NCBI GenBank assembly: GCA_017984635.1
Contig: JAGNZC010000005.1
Span: 1 to 64,000 of the forward strand
Source: Crocinitomicaceae bacterium
Lineage (GTDB): Bacteria; Bacteroidota; Bacteroidia; Flavobacteriales_D; Crocinitomicaceae
Length of the DNA stretch: 64,000 nucleotides
Direction of reading: 5' to 3'
Shown here: positions 56,167-64,000 of the stretch, in pieces
Numbering within the stretch: the first letter of the stretch is position 1
Layout of the letters: each line of letters begins with the position of its first letter
The notes under the pieces: model-generated
What the model was told of the DNA's origin: nothing
What the model saw: only the letters and a program-made list of their open reading frames with translations
The model's database searches: none
Made by a program: the position numbers and the translations under genes

Positions 56167-59100
56167 ATGATGAAAAAAACAAAAATTATCTTTGGAACAT
56201 TAGGAATTGTTGCTGTCGCAGCAATCGTTGCTGTTTCACCTTGGGGCAAAAACATCAATGGTCAATATGCACAAAAGGACTTGCCTTCTTTGGAAAGTCA
56301 AAATGCAAATGATGCTCAGAAGTGGTTGGAAGCTCGCTATGTTGATGTAACAACAGGTGAAAGAATTTCAGATGCAAAATTAGCATTGATTGAAAAGCAA
56401 ATTTTAGCCATTCCCAAGAATAAAAGTATCTCATTTGTAGAAAGAGGTCCAGATAATATTGGTGGAAGAACGCGCGCAATTCAAGTTGACAGAACAAATA
56501 TTAATCGCGTTTGGGCTGGTGGTGTTTCAGGAGGTATTTTCGTTACAGAAAATAGAGCAAATACATGGACAAGAATTAATTCATATATAAATGCTGGTGC
56601 CTCTCCAAATATTTCTAGTATGACTCAAACTCCGGATGGAACATTGTATGTTGCAACGGGATCTAATCAAGAGGGATGGGCTCCTGGAAATGGTGTTTGG
56701 TACACTACTGATGCTGGAGCAACTTGGGCAAAAATCCCAGGAACAACAGCAAGTACAGAAGTTGAATCAAATGATGTTGATAATTATGTTTGGATGGCAA
56801 CATCTTCAGGTTTGAAGAAATGGAAAGTAGGAGATGCAGCTCTAACAGGTGTTACAGGTGTTACAGGTTCTTGTTCAGCATTCAAAATGTCAAAAGACGG
56901 ACAAGTTATAGTAGGAGCATTTAGTTCTAATAAAACGTTTGTTTCAAATGATGGCGGTGCTACTTGGACCGATAAATCAGGTTCAGGTGCTACAGTTGTT
57001 CCTGTTGGGTCACAGCGAATCGAATATGCAATCTCTCCAAATAAAGTTGGCGGAAATTATTCAGTATATGCAGTTAGAACGAATGCTAACCTTTCTGGAA
57101 TGAATGTTTCACATGACAATGGTCAAACTTGGTCACAATTTATCGGGCCATCAGGAACACCAAGTAATTTAGATATCTATAGAAATCAAGGGACTTACAA
57201 TTCTATTGTAACTGTATCTGCAACTGATAATGAAAAAATATTAATTGGTGGTATTGACATTTGGAAATGGAAACAAACGACAAGCAGTCCTGCCTATGGT
57301 GGTTTTGAGAAATTATCACAATGGTTTTTATCTCCTTCTTCACCAGCATACGTTCATGCTGATAACCATGAAATGAAATGGGATAACACAGGCCGTTTAT
57401 ATGTAGGAAATGATGGCGGTATTGGTATTACGGTGAATGAAGGTCAAAGTTGGTACCCAGCAAACAGAGGGTATAATATTACACAATACTATGGAATAGC
57501 ATTTGATAAAGACGGATCTGTAATGGGTGGTGCTCAAGATAACGGAACTACTTACAATGATCATTTCTTAAATACAAAAGAATTTAGAGAAGTTGGTGGT
57601 GGAGATGGAATGGCATGTGAGATTTCTTTTTTCAATCCAAATGTAATGTTCTCAAGTATTTATTACAACTCATTCTCACGTTCAAGTGACAGAGGTCAAA
57701 GTTGGGGTGCATTTATTCCTGGTTTACCTACAACATATCCAGCTGTTGGTACTGAAGGATCCGTTCATCCGTTCCAATCTTCTATGTTTTTAGCTGAATA
57801 CTACGATTTAAATTCACAAGATTCAGTTATTTTTATTCCTACTAAAAACATTTCAGCTGGAACACAAATTAAAGTTCCAAGTAGAGCTACTGGTGATAGT
57901 ATGATCTATACAACTACTACCAATTTATGGTTTGACGATACAGCTTATTTTGATCCAGCTTACACAATTTTAGATGTATCTGTTGTAAATGCAATAAATG
58001 GTCAAACAGTATTAATTGGAAATTATGGTTGGACACCTTTTGCAAGTGCTACAGGTACACCAACTAATCCATCAATAGGAGATACGTTAACAGTTCATTA
58101 TCCAGCTGGTGATGGGATTGTAGTTGTACAAAGTAAAGGTACATACACACACTACTTTGCATTCAATGCTAATAATGGAAAGAAATTAAGTTTAGGGACA
58201 GATACATACAGAATTAATGTTTCTTGGGACACATTAATAGTACAAGATCCTTTCCAATCATGGTTCTTATTTTACGTTAATACAAATGGTGGTGAAATTT
58301 GGGGAACTAGAAGTGCATTACAATTAAGTAATCTTGCTCCAATTTGGGTAAAAATAGCTCAAGGTATTGGAGGTTCTGGTGCTGGAAGTAATGAATCAAT
58401 TACAGTTGATGTTGAATTTTCTAAAAATCTAAATCACTGTTACATTTCTACAGGTGCTGGTGGTGTATACAGAATAGATGGTCTTGGGAGTGCTTACATT
58501 TCAGATCCTAATTTTAAGAAAAAAGCAGGATACTGGGTTGATAATAACACAGGACAATCAATGGCTCCAATTGGAACTACAAAAACTCAAATTACGACAA
58601 CTAACTATCAAGGTATAGCAGTTAATCCTAGCAATTCAAATGATTTAGTTGTGTTCTCAGGATTTGGTGGCGCAATGAAACGTTCTTTAAACGCTACTTC
58701 TGCAACACCTACTTTCACTGCTTTAACTGCAATCACAAATCCTGCAGTTGCTTGTTATGACGGAATTATTGATAGAGATGATTCAGACGTTTTAGTTGTT
58801 GGTACATCTAATGGTGTTTTTGTTTCTGAAAACGGTGGTGGATCTTGGACAAATGCTTCTGCAGGATTCGAAGGAACTCCAGTTTACCATGTTCGTCAAT
58901 CTTGGAGAACATGGAATGAAGGTAACAGAAGACCAGGTGAGATTTACATTGGAACTTACGGTCGTGGAATCTGGGCATCAGCTTCATACTTAGGAATTGA
59001 TGAAAATGGAAACGGAACAAACGGAAGTGAATTCAAAACAAAATTGAAAGTTTATCCTAATCCAACTACAGATAACGCAACATTGACTTTCAACTTAAAA

Positions 59101-59289
59101 GAAACTTCTAATGTAGCTGTTTACGTATACTCTATTTCTGGAGTATTGGTAAAAACATTTACTGAGAAAAATGTTTCTGAAGGTGCTCAAACAATTAAAA
59201 TTGATAGCGACGATTTAACAAATGGAACGTACATTGTTAAATTAATTGCTGGAAAACAAAACGATACAGTGAAATTTATTAAACGATAA
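56167..59289 (+). CDS. T9SS cargo protein with Asp-box (BNR/sortilin-like) propellers
   Basis: 1040 residues. An N-terminal hydrophobic segment (about 4-25) acts as signal. Repeated Asp-box motifs (S/T-x-D-x-G-x-S/T-W): TTDAGATW, SNDGGATW, SHDNGQTW, SSDRGQSW, and related SENGGGSW, mark a large beta-propeller like sialidase/sortilin proteins. C-terminus KVYPNPTTDNATLTF ... ISGVLVKTF ... GTYIVKLI is a type A T9SS sorting domain. So it is likely exported by the T9SS encoded here and tethered or released outside. Catalytic residues of sialidases are not evident. Substrate unknown. Confidence 0.9.
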   Translation: MMKKTKIIFGTLGIVAVAAIVAVSPWGKNINGQYAQKDLPSLESQNANDAQKWLEARYVDVTTGERISDAKLALIEKQILAIPKNKSISFVERGPDNIGGRTRAIQVDRTNINRVWAGGVSGGIFVTENRANTWTRINSYINAGASPNISSMTQTPDGTLYVATGSNQEGWAPGNGVWYTTDAGATWAKIPGTTASTEVESNDVDNYVWMATSSGLKKWKVGDAALTGVTGVTGSCSAFKMSKDGQVIVGAFSSNKTFVSNDGGATWTDKSGSGATVVPVGSQRIEYAISPNKVGGNYSVYAVRTNANLSGMNVSHDNGQTWSQFIGPSGTPSNLDIYRNQGTYNSIVTVSATDNEKILIGGIDIWKWKQTTSSPAYGGFEKLSQWFLSPSSPAYVHADNHEMKWDNTGRLYVGNDGGIGITVNEGQSWYPANRGYNITQYYGIAFDKDGSVMGGAQDNGTTYNDHFLNTKEFREVGGGDGMACEISFFNPNVMFSSIYYNSFSRSSDRGQSWGAFIPGLPTTYPAVGTEGSVHPFQSSMFLAEYYDLNSQDSVIFIPTKNISAGTQIKVPSRATGDSMIYTTTTNLWFDDTAYFDPAYTILDVSVVNAINGQTVLIGNYGWTPFASATGTPTNPSIGDTLTVHYPAGDGIVVVQSKGTYTHYFAFNANNGKKLSLGTDTYRINVSWDTLIVQDPFQSWFLFYVNTNGGEIWGTRSALQLSNLAPIWVKIAQGIGGSGAGSNESITVDVEFSKNLNHCYISTGAGGVYRIDGLGSAYISDPNFKKKAGYWVDNNTGQSMAPIGTTKTQITTTNYQGIAVNPSNSNDLVVFSGFGGAMKRSLNATSATPTFTALTAITNPAVACYDGIIDRDDSDVLVVGTSNGVFVSENGGGSWTNASAGFEGTPVYHVRQSWRTWNEGNRRPGEIYIGTYGRGIWASASYLGIDENGNGTNGSEFKTKLKVYPNPTTDNATLTFNLKETSNVAVYVYSISGVLVKTFTEKNVSEGAQTIKIDSDDLTNGTYIVKLIAGKQNDTVKFIKR

Positions 59290-59307
59290 TATTCACAAAA
59301 TAAATTG

Positions 59308-59339
59308 AAAGGGTTACTTTTTTAAGTAACCCTTTTTTT
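59308..59339 (+). terminator. Terminator after the T9SS cargo gene
   Basis: GGGTTACTT / AAGTAACCC nine-pair stem, TTTT loop, AAA before and seven T after. Confidence 0.92.
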
Positions 59340-59348
59340 ATTGATAAA

Positions 59349-59382
59349 TTGTCTGAAAAATCAATTGTTAATCCTAACTTTG
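59349..59382 (+). promoter_or_regulatory. Candidate lpd promoter
   Basis: TTG at 59349-59351, 23-base spacer, TAACTTTG at 59375-59382. Leader about 13 bases. The spacer is at the long end. Confidence 0.55.
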
Positions 59383-59399
59383 TAAAAAATTAATATAAA

Positions 59400-60803
59400 A
59401 TGAACGCTTACGACATTACAATTATTGGTTCAGGACCAGGTGGATACGTTGCTGCACTTCGTTGTGCTCAATTAGGAATGAAAACAGCTCTTATTGAAAA
59501 ATATGACACATTAGGTGGTACCTGTTTAAATGTTGGTTGTATTCCTTCTAAAGCTTTATTAGATTCATCAGAACATTACCATAATGCAATCCACAATTTC
59601 AAAGAACACGGAATTGATGTAAAAGATGTTCAAGCAAACATCACGCAAATGATTCAACGAAAAAGCGATGTTGTTTCTCAAACGTGTGCAGGTGTTAAAT
59701 TTTTAATGGATAAAAACAAAATTGAAGTAATTCACGGTTTAGGTTCATTCGTTGATAAAAACACGATTAAAATTACGGCAAATGATGGAAGTGAAACCAA
59801 CATCACTTCTAAGAATATTATTATAGCAACTGGTTCAAAACCTAATTTTTTTCCAGGAATGGAGCCAGATAAAAAAAGAATCATCACTTCTACGGAAGCA
59901 TTGGTTATGAAAGAGATTCCAAAAAGAATGTTGGTAATAGGTGGTGGAGTGATTGGACTAGAATTAGGCTCTGTTTACGGGCGTTTAGGAACTGAAATCG
60001 AAGTGATTGAAAACAACTCAACGATTCTTCCGACAATGGATGGTGCTCTTGGAAAAGAATTAACAAAAGTCTTGAAAAAGGAAGGGTTTAAATTTCATTT
60101 TGAATCAAAAGTACAAAAGGTTGAAAACAAAGGAAATCACGTTGTTTTAACTGCATTGAATAAAAAAGGTGAAACAGTTACCTTAGAAGCTGACTATTGT
60201 TTAGTTGCTGTTGGTAGAAAACCATTTACAGCAGGTTTGAACTTAGAAGCAGCAGGTGTAAAAGTTACAGATCGTGGTCAAATTGATGTAAATGATCATT
60301 TACAAACAAATGTTCCAAACATTTATGCTATTGGTGATGTTGTTCGCGGAGCGATGCTTGCTCACAAAGCGGAAGAAGAAGGTGTATTTGTAGCTGAAAC
60401 AATCGCAGGACAAAAACCACATATTAATTACAATTTAATACCTGGTGTTGTTTACACATGGCCAGAAGTTGCGGCTGTTGGTAAAACTGAAGAGCAATTA
60501 AAAGCTGAAGGCGTTGAATACAAAGTAGGTTCTTTCCCAATCAAAGCATTAGGAAGAGCACGTGCAAGTATGGATACAGCAGGATTAGTTAAAGTTATCG
60601 CGGATAGCAAAACGGATGAAGTTTTAGGTGTACACATGATTGCACCAAGAGCTGCCGATTTAATTATGGAAGCAGTGGTAGCGATGGAATACAGAGCTTC
60701 GGCTGAAGACATTGCTCGTATTTGTCACCCTCACCCAACCTATTCGGAAGCAGTGAAAGAAGCAGCATTGGCTGCAACAGACAACCGCGCTCTTCACGTA
60801 TAA
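59400..60803 (+). CDS. lpd: Dihydrolipoyl dehydrogenase
   Basis: 467 residues. FAD-dependent E3 of 2-oxoacid dehydrogenase complexes. FAD motif GSGPGG (10-15), redox disulfide C42/C47 in GGTCLNVGCIPSK, NAD motif VIGGGVIGLELGSV, and catalytic-base motif HPHPTYSE near the end. E1 and E2 genes are not beside it. Confidence 0.97.
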   Translation: MNAYDITIIGSGPGGYVAALRCAQLGMKTALIEKYDTLGGTCLNVGCIPSKALLDSSEHYHNAIHNFKEHGIDVKDVQANITQMIQRKSDVVSQTCAGVKFLMDKNKIEVIHGLGSFVDKNTIKITANDGSETNITSKNIIIATGSKPNFFPGMEPDKKRIITSTEALVMKEIPKRMLVIGGGVIGLELGSVYGRLGTEIEVIENNSTILPTMDGALGKELTKVLKKEGFKFHFESKVQKVENKGNHVVLTALNKKGETVTLEADYCLVAVGRKPFTAGLNLEAAGVKVTDRGQIDVNDHLQTNVPNIYAIGDVVRGAMLAHKAEEEGVFVAETIAGQKPHINYNLIPGVVYTWPEVAAVGKTEEQLKAEGVEYKVGSFPIKALGRARASMDTAGLVKVIADSKTDEVLGVHMIAPRAADLIMEAVVAMEYRASAEDIARICHPHPTYSEAVKEAALAATDNRALHV

Positions 60804-60815
60804 GATTTATATAGT

Positions 60816-60850
60816 AAAAAAAGGAGTATGAAATTCATACTCCTTTTTTT
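60816..60850. terminator. Bidirectional terminator between lpd and the TlpA-like gene
   Basis: GGAGTATGAA (60823-60832) / TTCATACTCC (60834-60843) perfect stem, flanked by seven A and seven T. Confidence 0.93.
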
Positions 60851-60857
60851 GTGTTCA

Positions 60858-61835
60858 TTATTTCAACCCTTTCAATAGTTCAATTAACGCAGGATCGGAA
60901 GGTCTCGGTGCGTTGGCATTCAAAACCAAGCCATTGGGATCAATTAAAATAAAGCGGGGAATACCTTTCACAAAGTAACCAGTTACAAAATCTGAACTCC
61001 AATCTTTATCTGCAAACAATTGCACACCTGTCAAGCCTTTTTCATTTACAAATTCTTTCCATTTATCGTGATCTTTTGCTTTATCCACTGAAATACTTAC
61101 AAATGCAATGTTTGAATCATGAAATGCTTCTTCCACTTTTTTCAAGGATGGGATTTCAGCTTTACAAGGTCCGCACCATGTAGCCCAAACATCGACATAA
61201 ATATATTTCCCTTTGAAATCAGCTAATTTAGATAAGCCACCTTTGTAGTTTTCAAAATTAAAATCAGGAGATGGTTTTCCATGTAATTCGACTGCTTTCA
61301 ATAAATTCTCATAGTATGCTACATTTCCTTTCATTCCTGCTTCGTAGCTTTCTAAATATACTTTTTTAAATTGTGCATCGAATTTACTTTCAGTCAGATT
61401 GTCTTTTACAAATTTCAAGCGTTCACTCATGATTTGTAACATGTCAGCGGGTGCTTTTTCGTTTTCTTCTAATTTGTTATCCGTGATAAACTGTTGTTTT
61501 ACAAAAGTATTCTCTACTGATAAATCTCCTGAAATTGAAAATGTAGCGTCAAAGTTTTTTTCATCCGCTTTTACTTCGATTTTCATACCATTACGTAAAT
61601 AAAGCAGAGCGAAATTTCGTTTTATCGAACAATAGTACATCCCCTCTTCTAAAGAAAAATCAGCTGAGAAAAGTTGTTTGTCATTGATTGGAATGTACTT
61701 TTTAAATCCTTTGTTGTTTTGAAGTAACATCGAATCACTTGTTCTATTTGTGATCGTTCCTTCAAAAGAAAACATATCTTTTTGCGCGAATGCAATTCCA
61801 CTTAAGAAAATGGAAATCAGTACTATTAATCTCAT
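60858..61835 (-). CDS. TlpA-type thioredoxin-like protein with N-terminal extension
   Basis: 325 residues. Signal peptide (cleaved near IAFAQ). N-terminal beta-rich domain (about 20-115, DUF4369-like), a helical linker, then a thioredoxin fold with active-site WCGPC (220-224) and the cis-Pro motif KGIPRFILID. It probably works in the periplasm as a thiol oxidoreductase. It is 42 bases downstream of the S46 peptidase and may share its transcript. Confidence 0.92.
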   Translation of the reverse strand: MRLIVLISIFLSGIAFAQKDMFSFEGTITNRTSDSMLLQNNKGFKKYIPINDKQLFSADFSLEEGMYYCSIKRNFALLYLRNGMKIEVKADEKNFDATFSISGDLSVENTFVKQQFITDNKLEENEKAPADMLQIMSERLKFVKDNLTESKFDAQFKKVYLESYEAGMKGNVAYYENLLKAVELHGKPSPDFNFENYKGGLSKLADFKGKYIYVDVWATWCGPCKAEIPSLKKVEEAFHDSNIAFVSISVDKAKDHDKWKEFVNEKGLTGVQLFADKDWSSDFVTGYFVKGIPRFILIDPNGLVLNANAPRPSDPALIELLKGLK

Positions 61836-61877
61836 ATTATCTTTTTTTGTTAATTTATCTAACTTGAAACGTGCGTA

Positions 61878-64000
61878 TTATTTAGTTTTCATTAATACCA
61901 TTTCATCTACTAAATGTTTAGCTCCAGCATATTTATCCATCACCCACATCACGTAGCGAATATCAACCACAACATTTCTGCAACGATTTGGATCAAACAT
62001 GTAATCAGACATGGTGCTTTCCCATGTTCTGTCAAAATTCAAGCCCATTAAATAGCCATTTTCATCTAATACTGGAGAACCTGAATTCCCGCCAGTTGTG
62101 TGATTAGAACCTGTAAAACATACCCATAACTCACCATTTTGAGCATAATCTCCGTAATCTTTCGCTTTATACAATTCAAACATACGTGGCAACAATTCAA
62201 AATCTGGATTTCCAGTGTTGTATTTGGCGATCATTCCAGCTAATGTTGTATGTTCTGTGTATAGCATTCCATCTGTTGGTGCAGAACCTTCCAATTTACC
62301 GTATGTAATTCTCAATGTGCTATTTGCATCACTCCAATGTTTGTCATTCGGGAACATTTCATAAACTCCGGCAACATATGTTTTCAATAAGTCGTTCATT
62401 TGAGTGTCAAAATTGGAATATTCTGGAAGAATTTGTTCCGTGAATTCCGTTGCAAAACGATCATACAATTGATAACCAGGATCTTTTTTCAACTTAGCTA
62501 ATGATTTAGACTTAAATGATTTCAAGAAAGCTACATAGCGTTCTTTATTCGTTAAAATTGATTTACTGTAAATTTCTTTGTTCAATGCAGTAATGTTTAG
62601 GTTCGAGAAATCAGCAGTTGTTCTCCCCTCTTTCGTTTCTTTCAAGTATAATTCTGTCAATAATTCAAAGATTTTTTGATCGACTGTTGCATCGTAATTT
62701 TTGAAGAAGCCATCTGCTCCTTTGATTAACTTATCTACAGTTGTATTCAAGGTTCCTTTTTCCACCAATTGATTGTAGTTTTTAGATAAATCTTTTAATC
62801 CACGGGCTAATTTGTACAATTCAGGACCTACAAATAAATATTCAACGCCCATTGAATAGGCAAATTCCCATTTAGATCCATTTGTTGTTAAGGTATTCAT
62901 TTGATCAATTACAGCCGCATAATTGGTTTGCCATTCAGGTTTTGAGCGCGCTGCGATTTTGTACTTTTCTTCGCGTTCCAATTTTATACTGTAACCATCT
63001 AATATTTTCAATCCATCCACTTGTCCGATCCATTTCTTGTACGCATTCGCGATAGAAGCTTGTTTCGCTGAATATTTAATTCTTACTTCATCCGAAGAAC
63101 GCATCGCTGCATCAATAACACTCAACGATTTTTCACGCATTTTAATGCGAGCTGGTCGTTCTTTTTCAACGATAAATTTCAAATAATTAGAAACTACATG
63201 TTGTTCTGTTTCACCTGGAAAACCATATACCATAGTGAAATCTCCAACTTTACGGTCTTTAAAAGAAATCGGTAAAAAATGAAGAGGTTTGTAAGGCACA
63301 TTCGTTGAAGCGAACGCTGCAGGTTTGTTATCTGTACCAGCATAAATTCTAAATACTGAAAAATCACCAGTGTGGCGAGGCCAAACCCAATTATCCGTGT
63401 CGCCACCGAATTTACCAATCGAATTGGGAGGTGTACCAACAAATCGTACATCTTTAAAAACCTCTTTCACGATGATGTAGTAATCGTTTCCGTAATTAAA
63501 CGGTTTAATTTCCGCTTCGTAATGTGTGCCTGAAACCGCTGATTTTACTATATTCTCGATGTTTTTAGCAATTTTTGCTGCTCGTTCTGCTCCTTTTTCA
63601 TTGATTAATACACCCGCTAAAACAGCAGTTGTCACATTATCAATTCGAACCATACGTGTAGCTGTTAAACCTGCATTAGGTAATTCTTCTGCTAAATTTT
63701 TCGCCCAAAAACCATTTTTAAGGTAATCTTTCTCTAACGATGAATGCGATTGAATTTGAGAATAACCACAGTGGTGATTGGTTAGCAATAAACCTTTGTC
63801 TGAAACTAATTCTGCCGTACAACCTCCACCAAAATGCATAATGGCATCTTTCAAACTCGAATGGTTGACATCATAAATATCTTTTGCACTCAATTTCATT
63901 CCTTTGGCTTGCATGTCTGATTCAAAAGCAGCAATTAAAGAAGGAATCAACATTCCCTCTTCTGCCAATAAAACGTTCACTCCAAGGAATAAATAAACAA
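61878..64000 (-). CDS. S46 family dipeptidyl-peptidase (DPP11-like), 5' end cut by window edge
   Basis: At least 707 residues; the frame stays open to the edge through a hydrophobic signal-like segment (...YLFLGVNVLLAEEGM), so the GTG at 63980 is internal. S46 triad: His in LLTNHHCG, Asp in HTGDFSVF, Ser in GGNSGSPV. The residue 18 positions after the catalytic Ser is Arg (NFDR); in the P. gingivalis enzymes this site (673) is Arg in DPP11 (Asp/Glu at P1) and Gly in DPP7. So DPP11-type specificity is predicted. It releases dipeptides in the periplasm. Confidence 0.93.
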   Translation of the reverse strand, partial: VYLFLGVNVLLAEEGMLIPSLIAAFESDMQAKGMKLSAKDIYDVNHSSLKDAIMHFGGGCTAELVSDKGLLLTNHHCGYSQIQSHSSLEKDYLKNGFWAKNLAEELPNAGLTATRMVRIDNVTTAVLAGVLINEKGAERAAKIAKNIENIVKSAVSGTHYEAEIKPFNYGNDYYIIVKEVFKDVRFVGTPPNSIGKFGGDTDNWVWPRHTGDFSVFRIYAGTDNKPAAFASTNVPYKPLHFLPISFKDRKVGDFTMVYGFPGETEQHVVSNYLKFIVEKERPARIKMREKSLSVIDAAMRSSDEVRIKYSAKQASIANAYKKWIGQVDGLKILDGYSIKLEREEKYKIAARSKPEWQTNYAAVIDQMNTLTTNGSKWEFAYSMGVEYLFVGPELYKLARGLKDLSKNYNQLVEKGTLNTTVDKLIKGADGFFKNYDATVDQKIFELLTELYLKETKEGRTTADFSNLNITALNKEIYSKSILTNKERYVAFLKSFKSKSLAKLKKDPGYQLYDRFATEFTEQILPEYSNFDTQMNDLLKTYVAGVYEMFPNDKHWSDANSTLRITYGKLEGSAPTDGMLYTEHTTLAGMIAKYNTGNPDFELLPRMFELYKAKDYGDYAQNGELWVCFTGSNHTTGGNSGSPVLDENGYLMGLNFDRTWESTMSDYMFDPNRCRNVVVDIRYVMWVMDKYAGAKHLVDEMVLMKTK

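Noticed and set aside
56845-56870. Short tandem repeat GGTGTTACA in the T9SS cargo gene
   Set aside because: Two or so in-frame copies (TGVTGVTG) within a coding repeat region; no sign of phase variation.

Overview
The window is dense bacterial chromosome, roughly one third G+C, from a member of the Bacteroidota. The order Flavobacteriales is strongly indicated, and a Crocinitomicaceae-like (Fluviicola-type) organism is my guess only. The evidence is: three sets of gliding / type IX secretion (T9SS) genes (gldE-gldD, gldB-gldC, porP/sprF-gldK-gldL-gldM-gldN); a cargo protein with a C-terminal T9SS sorting domain; Bacteroidota-type promoters (TTTG about 18-20 bases before TAnnTTTG); few Shine-Dalgarno sequences; and syntenies I know from flavobacteria (HU / mutY-ssb-gldE-gldD; gldC-gldB / nadE; topA / miaB-EBP-lptE-TPR-secG-groES-groEL). 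I see no tRNA, rRNA, IS element, prophage or CRISPR array. It is mostly core genome.

Layout. 1-3.6 kb: tail of an ABC-F ATPase, a flippase-like/GT2 pair, ruvC and a small channel-like membrane protein. 3.2-8.3 kb (minus): HU, a 30-residue very basic protein, RNase G, RecX, a Dpm1-like glycosyltransferase, dihydroorotase and a DUF4296 lipoprotein, the last three linked by ATGA overlaps. 8.4-12.3 kb (plus): mutY-ssb-gldE-gldD-folK. 12.4-17.2 kb: an OmpA/TPR lipoprotein with a textbook promoter and terminator, a MurG-like glycosyltransferase, clpP and clpX. 17.3-20.1 kb (minus): gldB-gldC-DUF2797-trmB. 20.2-24.8 kb (plus): outer-membrane barrel, nadE, large M48 protease, second barrel-like protein. 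24.8-27.5 kb (minus): ferredoxin, a Rieske-like lipoprotein and a complete ABC-F ATPase. 27.6-37.7 kb (minus): topA, an arginase-fold protein, porP, gldK, gldL, gldM, gldN. 38-44.7 kb (plus): miaB, a sigma-54 activator, lptE, TPR protein, secG, groES, groEL. 44.9-50 kb (minus): ABC exporter with a coupled solute-binding-like protein, hemH, ahcY. 50-64 kb: upp, membrane protein, yjjG-like HAD, GT39-like enzyme, rlmB, osmC-like, lipA, T9SS cargo, lpd, TlpA-like thioredoxin and an S46 dipeptidyl-peptidase that runs off the right edge.

How the genes work together. GldK and GldN form the periplasmic ring, GldL/GldM the inner-membrane motor, and a PorP/SprF-type barrel is encoded beside them. GldB, GldD and GldE are accessory gliding/secretion proteins. 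The 1040-residue Asp-box protein is a likely substrate. LptE and GroESL support envelope and protein folding, and the S46 and M48 peptidases fit a peptide-consuming lifestyle.

No complete new system stands out. The points most worth following are: an intrinsic-terminator hairpin between the 30-residue gene and RNase G; a glycosyltransferase whose C-terminus is written by its neighbour's terminator; a channel-like protein with GMGPV where a K+ filter would be; an arginase-fold protein lacking two metal ligands inside the T9SS locus; -7 boxes that abut start codons (possible leaderless mRNAs); and a cluster of hairpins between groEL and ahcY.
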